Shown here: in pieces, positions 53,508 through 61,294 of the stretch
Position numbering within the stretch: position 1 is the first letter of the stretch
Layout of the letters: the number at the start of each line of letters is the position of its first letter
From: Actinomycetaceae bacterium
GTDB lineage: Bacteria > Actinomycetota > Actinomycetes > Actinomycetales > Actinomycetaceae
Assembly (NCBI GenBank): GCA_030524055.1
Contig: JAUNHH010000006.1
Location: forward strand, 1 to 64,000
Direction of reading: 5' to 3'
DNA: 64,000 bases
Position numbers and translations under genes: made by a program
Notes under the pieces: generated by a model
What the model was told of the DNA's origin: nothing
Seen by the model: only the letters and a program-made list of their open reading frames with translations
The model's database searches: none

Positions 53508-54226
53508 GATTGCGGCAGCTCCTCGGATTGGGGGCCAACAGGGGTGTGGGGATGGTTCCGCGGCGGGAAATATGCTGCAGAAGGGTCAAGTGGAGTAATT
53601 TTATCGACTTTCCATACGCTTTGACTGGGGTTTCGGAGCAGACTGATCTGCCAGATTGTTGCGCTGGTTGAAAGATTGCAATCAACGCGTTCACCCGCGT
53701 CTGTCGTCGAGATATTTTCAGGGACAGGGGCATCTCGGATGGTTTGGGGCCGAATGAGTTCCATTGGCACCTGGTCGATATTCTTCGCGCCGTCGCTGGT
53801 CACATGAGGAGCGAGGCGCAGTCGCCATTGGGCAGGGTCTACATCTTCGGTAGCGAAATAGTCTCGCGCAAAATCCTGGGCGGGTTTAGCGCATGCCTCC
53901 ACCCCCGCGTCAAGTTGCTTCTTCCCGCTGTGGGTGGCACCAGATGCACTTTGACGTGTATTCACTGACGAGGGCGGGGCTGCGCTCTGTCCTACCTGCG
54001 ATTGCGAAGAATCTGCGGCGCTTTGGGGTCGCGTTGCAGACGAGCGAGAACCTGAGGATGGAGCATGAATAATGTCAGGAATTCCCTCGTCAGCGAGATT
54101 GGAAGCGGAGTTTTCGCCACTGCGGGTGACAGCTGAAAATATTGACCACCCGATAGCCGCAAGAAGAACGCTAATAGCCGCGATGAGCCATAAATGCGAG
54201 CGAGTGAATTGCCATTGTCTTCTCAT
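53504..54226 (-). CDS. Single-pass membrane protein, possible VirB8-like subunit
   Basis: 240 residues: a short cytoplasmic start, one helix (LWLIAAISVLLAAIGWSIF, about 12-30), a Gln-Ser-rich linker (to about 95; RPQSAADSSQSQVGQS), then an alpha/beta domain with C-terminal WQISLLRNPSQSVWKVDKI. That topology and the NTF2-like ending fit VirB8/TcpC-type proteins of Gram-positive T4SS, but similarity is only topological. Four base pairs overlap with the next gene and 12 bp separate it from the hydrolase gene. An exact 13-mer (53968-53980) encodes part of the linker. Confidence 0.6.
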   Translation of the reverse strand: MRRQWQFTRSHLWLIAAISVLLAAIGWSIFSAVTRSGENSASNLADEGIPDIIHAPSSGSRSSATRPQSAADSSQSQVGQSAAPPSSVNTRQSASGATHSGKKQLDAGVEACAKPAQDFARDYFATEDVDPAQWRLRLAPHVTSDGAKNIDQVPMELIRPQTIRDAPVPENISTTDAGERVDCNLSTSATIWQISLLRNPSQSVWKVDKITPLDPSAAYFPPRNHPHTPVGPQSEELPQS

Positions 54227-54238
54227 TACTCTCCCCTT

Positions 54239-55858
54239 TTAGCCTCGCCCTTCAAAACGACGAACCGCCCACTCTTCACTTGCCCAAAATCCAGCCAAAG
54301 GGGCATAACGGACGACATCACCCGTTGTTGGGGCATGAATCATTTGGCCATCGCCAACATATATTCCAATATGGTGATAGCGCGATACACCAGGAACTCG
54401 GAAAGCAATGACATCGCCCGGTTTGAGCAGTGAAAGATCAACACTCGTTCCCGGACCAGAAGCAATCTCTTGACCCACTCGCGCCTGCTCATCTGCAGTT
54501 CGAGGTAGGGAAACTCCCAAATTGGAATAGCTCAATTGGACCAGTCCGGAACAATCTAAGCCTCCCTCTGCAAGACTCTCCCCTCCCCAGACATAATCAA
54601 CGCCTAAATATTTTTGCGCTTCAGCAACAACTGGAGCTCCACTTCCTGATAACGTCGGACCGCATTGCGCACTTGATGGCGACTTCCCGTGGACCACTTC
54701 CTCAATATAGTTTTTCGTCAGAGAAGGAATATGCGGGTAGCGCATTAAAGCAGTACGGCCAGCATTATGCTCAATAACTAGCGCTTCTTCTTCGCTGATT
54801 TTTGCATAGGGGGCTTCTGGATTTGCGCTGCGGAGGGCACGAACTTCTTCGAGAGCATTCTTTAAATAGAGCCCGCCGTATTTTGCATGGGCCATCGGGT
54901 CGGTAATGCCTTTCGGAGTACCAGAACCGAACGCACTTTCACCGGGGTACACCGTGGCCCATATTCGCCGATTAATTTGAATGAGCCCCCATGTGCCTCC
55001 ATTGTCATCTGGAGCAAAAACCTCCGGATCAAATTTTGATTCGCGATACATCATTCGCGCGATAAAACCTGGATCGAGGTGCGAAGAGTGCGCCATTTCG
55101 CTCACCCACGGACGCGCATTTTCAGGTACAGCAACCGCCCCATGACAACTACCGCCAAGGGTAATGGCCGAGCGCTTGGCGATAATGTCAACAATCCATC
55201 CAGGAAGGAATGCCAGAATCAAGAGAATAACGAGGGCGGGGACAATAAGAAGTCTCCACCGTGGCGCCGATAACGACGCCCACACACTTTGAGGAGCGCG
55301 AATAACACGCCGAAACCCACTGCGCGCACTATGAATGACAGTTCTAGTGAGGCGCGTTCCAAAAGAGCCTCGGGTACGCCCATATTTTCTCGATGCGGAA
55401 AGTGGAGCATTGCCGAAGCCTGGTCGCACGGGCGGCGCAATGTGCTGAGAACGCAAAGAGTCACGGGTAGAGCGCAGGCCTAATTGAAGTGAGGTTGAGG
55501 GAGTGGAATCCCGCCCTCGTTCCTCCTCTTTCCCGAAGGGCATCTGATACTCCGTTTGACGGCGCCGCTGCGCGGATACGCCGCCTGCCGCGTCGCGTCC
55601 GCCAACGTCACTCTGCTGCCTGGACGAAGTGCGCCCACCGCGGGCGGAAATGTCATGGCGAGGCCGATCTTCACCGGCCCCAGGACTCTGGGTGGCATTG
55701 ACGTGCCCCCTGTGCCCATCTTTTTCGGCAGGGCCAGGGCGATCAGAGTGTGTGTTGCCTCCATTGGAGAGCAGGCGTTGATTCCGTGTCGAAATAGTGA
55801 TCTGCGAAAAGTGTCCTGCCGTGTAGGAATGCGAGGAGGACCGGCGAATATTTACCAC
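54239..55858 (-). CDS. VirB1-like wall hydrolase: SLT plus NlpC/P60
   Basis: 539 residues. A basic, disordered cytoplasmic part of about 215 residues precedes one membrane helix (LLIVPALVILLILAFLPGWI). A lytic-transglycosylase domain follows, with catalytic Glu in MMYRESKFDP and the GGTWGLIQIN block, then an NlpC/P60 peptidase with DCSGLVQLSY (Cys), HHIGIYVG (His) and IHAP. The SLT plus NlpC/P60 combination is the hallmark of the wall-opening enzyme of Gram-positive conjugation machines. GTG start with GGGGTGAG upstream; 6 bp after the VirB4 stop. The long cytoplasmic tail is unusual. Confidence 0.88.
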   Translation of the reverse strand: MVNIRRSSSHSYTAGHFSQITISTRNQRLLSNGGNTHSDRPGPAEKDGHRGHVNATQSPGAGEDRPRHDISARGGRTSSRQQSDVGGRDAAGGVSAQRRRQTEYQMPFGKEEERGRDSTPSTSLQLGLRSTRDSLRSQHIAPPVRPGFGNAPLSASRKYGRTRGSFGTRLTRTVIHSARSGFRRVIRAPQSVWASLSAPRWRLLIVPALVILLILAFLPGWIVDIIAKRSAITLGGSCHGAVAVPENARPWVSEMAHSSHLDPGFIARMMYRESKFDPEVFAPDDNGGTWGLIQINRRIWATVYPGESAFGSGTPKGITDPMAHAKYGGLYLKNALEEVRALRSANPEAPYAKISEEEALVIEHNAGRTALMRYPHIPSLTKNYIEEVVHGKSPSSAQCGPTLSGSGAPVVAEAQKYLGVDYVWGGESLAEGGLDCSGLVQLSYSNLGVSLPRTADEQARVGQEIASGPGTSVDLSLLKPGDVIAFRVPGVSRYHHIGIYVGDGQMIHAPTTGDVVRYAPLAGFWASEEWAVRRFEGRG

Positions 55859-55864
55859 ACGTTC

Positions 55865-58306
55865 TCACCCCTCATCCGCCAATTGCATTTCAGCGAATTT
55901 CGTCGTGAAAAGGGAATAAAGAATAGAGTCGGTGGGGATACGATCATCAAAAGGAACAATCGCATCACCCATTTTCAACAGACCCTGACCTGGAGAAACG
56001 TGAGTAAACTTTTCTCTCTGCTTATCGGAAAAGCCAAAGAGTTCCTGCAGAGCATCCGCGTCAGTGGGGGTCTGCCCAAGCAGGGTAACAACCGCACAAT
56101 TCGCTAACATCAGTCGCGCACGGTCTGATAAAAGCAGCTCGTCAATATTCTGGGTAATACCCGTGGGCAACAACCCCCATTTACGTGCACGCTTATAGAG
56201 CATCTGGCAATAGGCGCCTGCATATTCATTAGTGAAAAGCAAATGGAACTCGTCAATATATAGCCAGGTACGCCGACCTTGAGCGCGATTAATAATCACT
56301 CGATTCCAAATTTGCTCGAGAACCACCAGCATGCCAAATGTTTTCAATTCAGCACCTAGACTGGAAATGTCATAGATCGTAAAACGTGAGCCTGTGTCAA
56401 CATTTGTCTGCCGAGCAAAACCGGAAAAAGATCCTGTTGCATAGAGCTCCAATGCCGCTGCCACTTCCCACGCAGCAGGATCCTTTTCCGAGAGCAATTT
56501 CTTATGCAGAGTTGCCAACGTTGGCATTGACATAACAGGGCTATTCCAGTATTCGTGATAGACGGCTGTCGCACAGCGATCAATGACAGAGCGTTGTGCT
56601 GGGGAAAGCCCGGTTGCCCCGCCCAACAGCACCTCACACATCGAAAGAATAAATTCTGCTTTCGCTTTAATCGGGTTACCGTCATCTGTAAAGGCATCCC
56701 GGTGGAGTTCCATAGGGTTAATTGAATGCCGTGAGGAGGTAGAAATATCAATGCGCGTCGCACCAAAAACTTCACCCAGTGCCCAATATTCTTTCTCAGG
56801 ATCAATAATGACCACATCATCTTGGGGGCGCCCAAGAAGAACCTGAGTGAGCTCCTTCTTTGCATATTGCGACTTTCCCGAACCGGAAGTCCCAAGGAAA
56901 AATGCATTTCCATTCATTGTGGCCGCACGCGACCCAATAATGAGATTCTTTGAGGTGTCATTAACGCCGTAATAAATACCTCCTTTATGCATCACTTCTT
57001 GCGTGGTAAAGGGAATCATAATGGCGGCGGTTGCCGTGGTCACTGTACGGAAAATTGGCAAATTGGATGTCCCTAAAGGCAAAACTGCATTCAGGGCATC
57101 CTCTTGCATATAGCGCAGATCCTCAAGGACACAGGATTGTTTGCGGGCAACTGAACGCACATGCGCCACTTGCTCCTTTAAGTCCTCAGGGCTGACGCCA
57201 CGCACTCCCACAAGAATTGTCGTGGAGAAGAGGCGCTCATTGGATTGCTCGAGTTGCCTGCGCAATTGGGTAGCTTCCTCATGAGCAACAACAAGTTCAT
57301 GGGGAATAAGATTCTCGGAGTAGCCCCGTTTACGCGCTTTTTCCTGTTCTTGGATTGTCTGCATATCCATACCAGCGATCTGGCGTTTCACTAGATTTAA
57401 GCCTTCAGCCTGGTCAATCGGACGTATATGCACTGAAATCACGAGGTCGGTATTAATTTCCGTAATCTCGCGGATGAGGCGATCAGATAGCCAGGGTGGT
57501 AGGTCACGCATACACAGGACTTGGAAGTACGTGTCTGTTTCATTGCCGAGAAGGACGCTGCGATGATCAGAAAAGTCCATGAGCCACGGACAAATGACAT
57601 CTTTCGTTGTCAATGGCGTACCAATGAGCTGATCGTAGCTAAAAGAAAAAGGCGATCCTGGGCGGAGTATGGAGTGAAGAACCTGGAGGCGCCCCTCTCC
57701 TGAAACACGTTCCGCTTTGCAGCCACCAACGGAACGCAATTGCGCGCAGGCTTCGGCCTCGACGCGAGCTAAGACCATTGCTGCATGCTGATAGTCATCC
57801 GCCTTAACGGTAATCGTCAGATATTTATCTGTGACAGTGTTATTCCGGCCCGAGGCAAGGCGAGCTCGAATAATCTCATTAAGCGCATGACGATATTGAT
57901 CCACTCCATCCCCTCGAGGAGATAACTCCACATCATTACGTAGCGCCTCTTTATCGAGATAGCGGTTGACCACGCTAACTTGCAAGGAATGCTGGGAATC
58001 AAAGGAGTTCAGGAAACGCGCGTACTGCTCAATAATTCCTTCTTGAGTGCTTTCTGGCGCGATCTGATAGTCAATATCTGACAACTTTAATGTCATCGAA
58101 TAGCGATGCTCATCAAGAACACAGATCCCTGTTTCGGTCAGCGCCTCATATTGCAGTGCATTTTGCGCACTTCGGCGTTTTTTCGTCGGGACGTCCTGAG
58201 CGCTAGAGCGTTTTCTCCGCCCTCGTCGATGAGGGGTTTGCTCACTGCCCGACCTCGGATATTCGCGTCCGCTTTGCTCGCGACTCTGAGCGTTTCGGCT
58301 CAACAT
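55865..58306 (-). CDS. VirB4/TraE-family T4SS ATPase
   Basis: 813 residues. Walker A FFLGTSGSGKSQYAKKE (about 477) and Walker B TWLYIDEFHLLF (about 684), plus IIDPEKEYWALGEVFG, are those of VirB4/TcpF AAA+ ATPases that power type IV secretion at the inner face of the membrane. An N-terminal VirB4 domain of 400 residues precedes. A strong GGGAGGTGG ribosome site fixes ATG 58306, so the gene overlaps the PrgI gene by 65 bp. A basic N-terminal tail (RRGRRKRSSAQDVPTKKRR) is unusual. Confidence 0.93.
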   Translation of the reverse strand: MLSRNAQSREQSGREYPRSGSEQTPHRRGRRKRSSAQDVPTKKRRSAQNALQYEALTETGICVLDEHRYSMTLKLSDIDYQIAPESTQEGIIEQYARFLNSFDSQHSLQVSVVNRYLDKEALRNDVELSPRGDGVDQYRHALNEIIRARLASGRNNTVTDKYLTITVKADDYQHAAMVLARVEAEACAQLRSVGGCKAERVSGEGRLQVLHSILRPGSPFSFSYDQLIGTPLTTKDVICPWLMDFSDHRSVLLGNETDTYFQVLCMRDLPPWLSDRLIREITEINTDLVISVHIRPIDQAEGLNLVKRQIAGMDMQTIQEQEKARKRGYSENLIPHELVVAHEEATQLRRQLEQSNERLFSTTILVGVRGVSPEDLKEQVAHVRSVARKQSCVLEDLRYMQEDALNAVLPLGTSNLPIFRTVTTATAAIMIPFTTQEVMHKGGIYYGVNDTSKNLIIGSRAATMNGNAFFLGTSGSGKSQYAKKELTQVLLGRPQDDVVIIDPEKEYWALGEVFGATRIDISTSSRHSINPMELHRDAFTDDGNPIKAKAEFILSMCEVLLGGATGLSPAQRSVIDRCATAVYHEYWNSPVMSMPTLATLHKKLLSEKDPAAWEVAAALELYATGSFSGFARQTNVDTGSRFTIYDISSLGAELKTFGMLVVLEQIWNRVIINRAQGRRTWLYIDEFHLLFTNEYAGAYCQMLYKRARKWGLLPTGITQNIDELLLSDRARLMLANCAVVTLLGQTPTDADALQELFGFSDKQREKFTHVSPGQGLLKMGDAIVPFDDRIPTDSILYSLFTTKFAEMQLADEG

Positions 58307-58637
58307 TTAAGGCCACCTCCCTTTCTACTGACCAAAAAGGTTCTATTTCATAGCGCAATTTTTGCTGGCGTCGATATCCAGAAATGACATATTTAGCGTA
58401 TTTCTCGAATCGCAATCCTTTAGGGCGTACCCATCCCACCAGGACAAATGGCATCACCACAAATACTGTGGCCCACTGGGCAAGTTCAAGAAAGCCCAGG
58501 TACCAGATCCCGTAATAGGTCATCGCGGCAATAGGAATCATGACTGCAGTGCAGCCAATTTGACGCCACGACATTCCCCACATGACTTTGGGATCGTAAG
58601 CCGAAATCTCCTTATAGACTTTCACTTCGAGAGCCAT
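58242..58637 (-). CDS. PrgI-family (VirB3-like) protein
   Basis: 131 residues: N-terminal EVKVYKEISAYDPKVMWGMS, two adjacent helices, then VRPKGLRFEKYAKYVISGYRR. This is the PrgI/TcpE layout, which always precedes VirB4 in Gram-positive T4SS loci. ATG 58637 (MALEVKVY) with AAGGAAG is preferred over an ATG two codons earlier. A basic C-terminal extension overlaps VirB4. Confidence 0.88.
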   Translation of the reverse strand: MALEVKVYKEISAYDPKVMWGMSWRQIGCTAVMIPIAAMTYYGIWYLGFLELAQWATVFVVMPFVLVGWVRPKGLRFEKYAKYVISGYRRQQKLRYEIEPFWSVEREVALNVEPKRSESRAKRTRISEVGQ

Positions 58638-58687
58638 AAACACTTCCTTGTATACATGACAGCTACTTCCTTTATATGCGTATCTAT

Positions 58688-59536
58688 CTAGCCTCCGACC
58701 AGCGCCCTCGCGAGTTTTCCGCTATGGAGAACAAAAACGAGGAAAACCGCGGGCCCTAGAAGCAAAGAAATATAGTTCTTTACCACCCACACAGATATTC
58801 CCTCACCATCGCCAAGTGGGCCAATATTTAATGCGGGAATATACTGGATGAGCAGCGGATAAATCACGGCGATAATAATCAGAACAACTCCCTGCAAGGA
58901 GGCCGCACCAAAACGCCTGAGGTAACCAACAGTAATATTCTTAGTATCTGGATGAGCAACAAAAGCCATAGGAAGCGAGGCAAACGCCATCATCAGATAA
59001 AGCTCTGCAAAACGAAAGAATATGAGAATCTCGAGAATTGGATGGCAGATAATCGAGACAATAAAAGGCACCAATAGGAGCACGAGGACGCCAACTTGCT
59101 CCATATCATTTGCGCTTTGAATTTGCTCTGAAAAAGCAGAGTTAAGAACCTCGGTATTCGTATTCACTGATGGCGCGGACACAGAGATGTTTTTGATAAT
59201 TTCGCTGGCAACCTCTGCAATGGCTCCCAATAAATCGAGGGCATGTTGCGCCACCAACACCAAAAGCACCATTTTGAAAATCGAGGCCGCAATAATTTTG
59301 ACACCTAATTCCCGGTCACCCTCGATCCGGCTAGCGTTGCGCGCTAATTCGATGGTGCACATTAAGGCAATAACCACGGCGGACACTGGTCGAATCGCGA
59401 CATTATGAATAGCGCGCACAGCGTTATACGCGGCTCCCCCGCCGTAGGTTTCGATACCTTCACGTAAAGGATCAACACTCAGGCTGCCCGCCTCCACAGT
59501 GAGGCGAAGCATTTCAAGGAGCATGTCATCGAACAT
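58688..59536 (-). CDS. VirB6/TrbL-like polytopic membrane protein
   Basis: 282 residues with about six or seven membrane helices (for example VSAVVIALMCTIELA, MVLLVLVAQHALDLLGAIA, YLMMAFASLPMAFVAHP). Position between a small VirB2-like gene and PrgI, plus the SEIIKNIS periplasmic-type loop, matches the CD411/TrbL-type pore subunit of Gram-positive T4SS. GGGAGATGAG before ATG 59536. Confidence 0.8.
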   Translation of the reverse strand: MFDDMLLEMLRLTVEAGSLSVDPLREGIETYGGGAAYNAVRAIHNVAIRPVSAVVIALMCTIELARNASRIEGDRELGVKIIAASIFKMVLLVLVAQHALDLLGAIAEVASEIIKNISVSAPSVNTNTEVLNSAFSEQIQSANDMEQVGVLVLLLVPFIVSIICHPILEILIFFRFAELYLMMAFASLPMAFVAHPDTKNITVGYLRRFGAASLQGVVLIIIAVIYPLLIQYIPALNIGPLGDGEGISVWVVKNYISLLLGPAVFLVFVLHSGKLARALVGG

Positions 59537-59597
59537 GGGGACTCATCTCCCTCCTGAAGTCCTCAGTTCAGACAGGCATGATGAATGACAGTGCTGC

Positions 59598-59810
59598 CTA
59601 CCCACCTACCCCACTGAGATCGATTGTGGAAAAGAGTTGAGCGGCAGCAACAATCATTGCCCCACCAATAAGTTGCCACATTCCATCTTGAGTTTGTGGC
59701 CCATTGTGGTCTTTTAGCCCACCTGCAAGGGTGACAACTCCCCACACTGCCCACAAACCTCCGCCAACAGTGGCAAAAGTGGTAAATAAACCGATCGCTT
59801 GCGCCAGCAT
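59598..59810 (-). CDS. Small two-helix protein, Maff2/VirB2-like
   Basis: 70 residues: helix 1 LFTTFATVGGGLWAVWGVVT, polar loop KDHNGPQTQDG, helix 2 MIVAAAQLFSTID. The pattern and position before the VirB6-like gene match Maff2/VirB2-type conjugation pilin-like proteins of Gram-positive elements. AAAGGACC precedes the ATG. Confidence 0.7.
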   Translation of the reverse strand: MLAQAIGLFTTFATVGGGLWAVWGVVTLAGGLKDHNGPQTQDGMWQLIGGAMIVAAAQLFSTIDLSGVGG

Positions 59811-59855
59811 AATGTGGTCCTTTCTTCAGTTGTCCCCCTTGCGGGGCGGCAGTTT

Positions 59856-60611
59856 TTACGTATGCGGCTTGCTCCGGCGAATGGCGCGGCTTGCCATCAC
59901 AGCTCCGCCGCCACCAACGAGTAGGAATGTGCTTCCTGCGAGGAAGAAGGCGAAGGTGCCACCAGTTTCAGCCAGCGTGATATCGGTTTGAGTCTCCGTC
60001 ACACTGGTTGCCGGGGTAATTGGCTCACTTGGCAGTTGCGAACGAGACACGCCATCTTCGTATACTTCATTCGCTTCTTCTTCGACATCCAGATCCCAGG
60101 TCACATCGCCAAGTAGGTCAGGCTGGGAATCACTGCTTGGGGGAACCTCTTCTTCAGCAGGAGCCTGTGGCTGAGGAACAGGCACAAGTGGAACAGGTTG
60201 ATTCGCGCCGGGATCCTCAACGGGTTGATCTACGCCAGGATTAGGTTCCGGAGTTGGTGTTGGGCCGGGTTCTGGACTGGGGGTGGGCTCTGGATTGAGA
60301 GGCACCTCGGGGCGCTCTTCGTGAGGAATAGGCTCCTCACCACCCTCGAAACCAGGCGGGACCTCATCCACAAAACCGTCAGGATCCTCAACGTTGTCTG
60401 GGAATTCTGGGGCTTCGGGTTGAGGACGATCCTGCCCACCCTCGACATTGGGGTCCGGATCAGGTGTTGGGGCAGGCAAATCATCCGCGCCAAATACGGC
60501 GTCAATGCCATTTGCTGCTCCTAAAGCATTATCAACTGGAGCAGCCTGCGCCACATTTGGCGCAATAGCCAGGGCCAGTGCCCCTGCGCCGATAAGAACG
60601 CTCTTCTTCAT
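59856..60611 (-). CDS. Pro/Glu-rich surface protein with LAETG sorting-like signal
   Basis: 251 residues. Signal peptide MKKSVLIGAGALALAIAP with cleavage near AQAA. Residues 40-200 are a Pro/Glu/Asp-rich extended region (PEPTPSPEPGPTPTPEPN). The C-terminus has LAETGGTFAF, a hydrophobic helix and SRAIRRSKPHT, a sortase-type anchor with LAETG in place of LPxTG. ATG 60611 was chosen with AAGGGCTGG upstream. It is first in the T4SS-like operon, 46 bp before the small VirB2-like gene, so the machine has its own wall-anchored surface component. Confidence 0.82.
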   Translation of the reverse strand: MKKSVLIGAGALALAIAPNVAQAAPVDNALGAANGIDAVFGADDLPAPTPDPDPNVEGGQDRPQPEAPEFPDNVEDPDGFVDEVPPGFEGGEEPIPHEERPEVPLNPEPTPSPEPGPTPTPEPNPGVDQPVEDPGANQPVPLVPVPQPQAPAEEEVPPSSDSQPDLLGDVTWDLDVEEEANEVYEDGVSRSQLPSEPITPATSVTETQTDITLAETGGTFAFFLAGSTFLLVGGGGAVMASRAIRRSKPHT

Positions 60612-61294
60612 CTGACCAGCCCTTCGGTAGTCGAGGTCGCGGAACTGCACAGTCCGCCCTTGTCACAGTGTTGATGGTGTAGTCGCAGTCACAGCGACCA
60701 CCTATAACTTTGAGGACAATCCGCCAAGAACTCAAGATGAACTCTGCGTTGACCGGCAAAGATTCAGTAATCTTCGGCCAAGAACTCCTATGGGGAGGCT
60801 AAGGAGCTTCTCAGAGAGAATGAGATGAATGTGCAGGTCAAGCATCCTTTGGGCAATATTTTCCAGGTAAATAGATAGTGGATGAGATCGCTCTCATGAC
60901 AAGTTAGTGATTTAGGCCATAGGCCACCCTACGGACACTTTCAGCTTCCCTATTGACAACCCACCTTGTTTATATTTCATTCGATGCGCATCATGTCTTT
61001 CCCTGACAAAATATGCGCTGTCAACTCCCTTGGGCAATCAGTGCGTTTTTCCACCAACGAGGGCGGAGCACTAAATATCAAGGGGACGCCGCCAAAACCT
61101 GATCTACTCAAAGCCATGATGTGGCAGGGAGTGGCCTTCGCTGAGGTCTTTACTCGGACTCCACTCTTGACATAGAGTCGGTGCCCTAGTCACGTCTTTC
61201 ACCCTCATAGGAGAGTATTCGTTCCGATGAAGCTGTGATCCCCACTCGGCTCGGCCGAGAAGCCACCCGTATTACAACGGCCCGGGAGATCACT
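60612..61294. other. Divergent gap before the ABC-F gene
   Basis: No credible gene. It contains a near 13-mer (61057-61069) and, just before the ABC-F start, a four-codon minimal frame (ATG AAG CTG TGA at 61227-61238) and a CGGCTCGGCCGAG dyad. ABC-F resistance genes are often controlled by leader-peptide attenuation, but here the evidence is thin. Confidence 0.4.

Noticed and set aside
12718-53980. 13-mer as a Chi- or KOPS-like polar motif
   Set aside because: Ten copies on plus and eight on minus give no strand bias.
60966-61175. 69-codon frame before the ABC-F gene
   Set aside because: No ribosome site or recognisable domain, and it is partly encoded by a near 13-mer repeat.
61227-61238. 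Four-codon leader peptide controlling the ABC-F gene
   Set aside because: The AGGAG is about 13 nt from the ATG and no clear alternative terminator/antiterminator pair could be drawn, so only noted.
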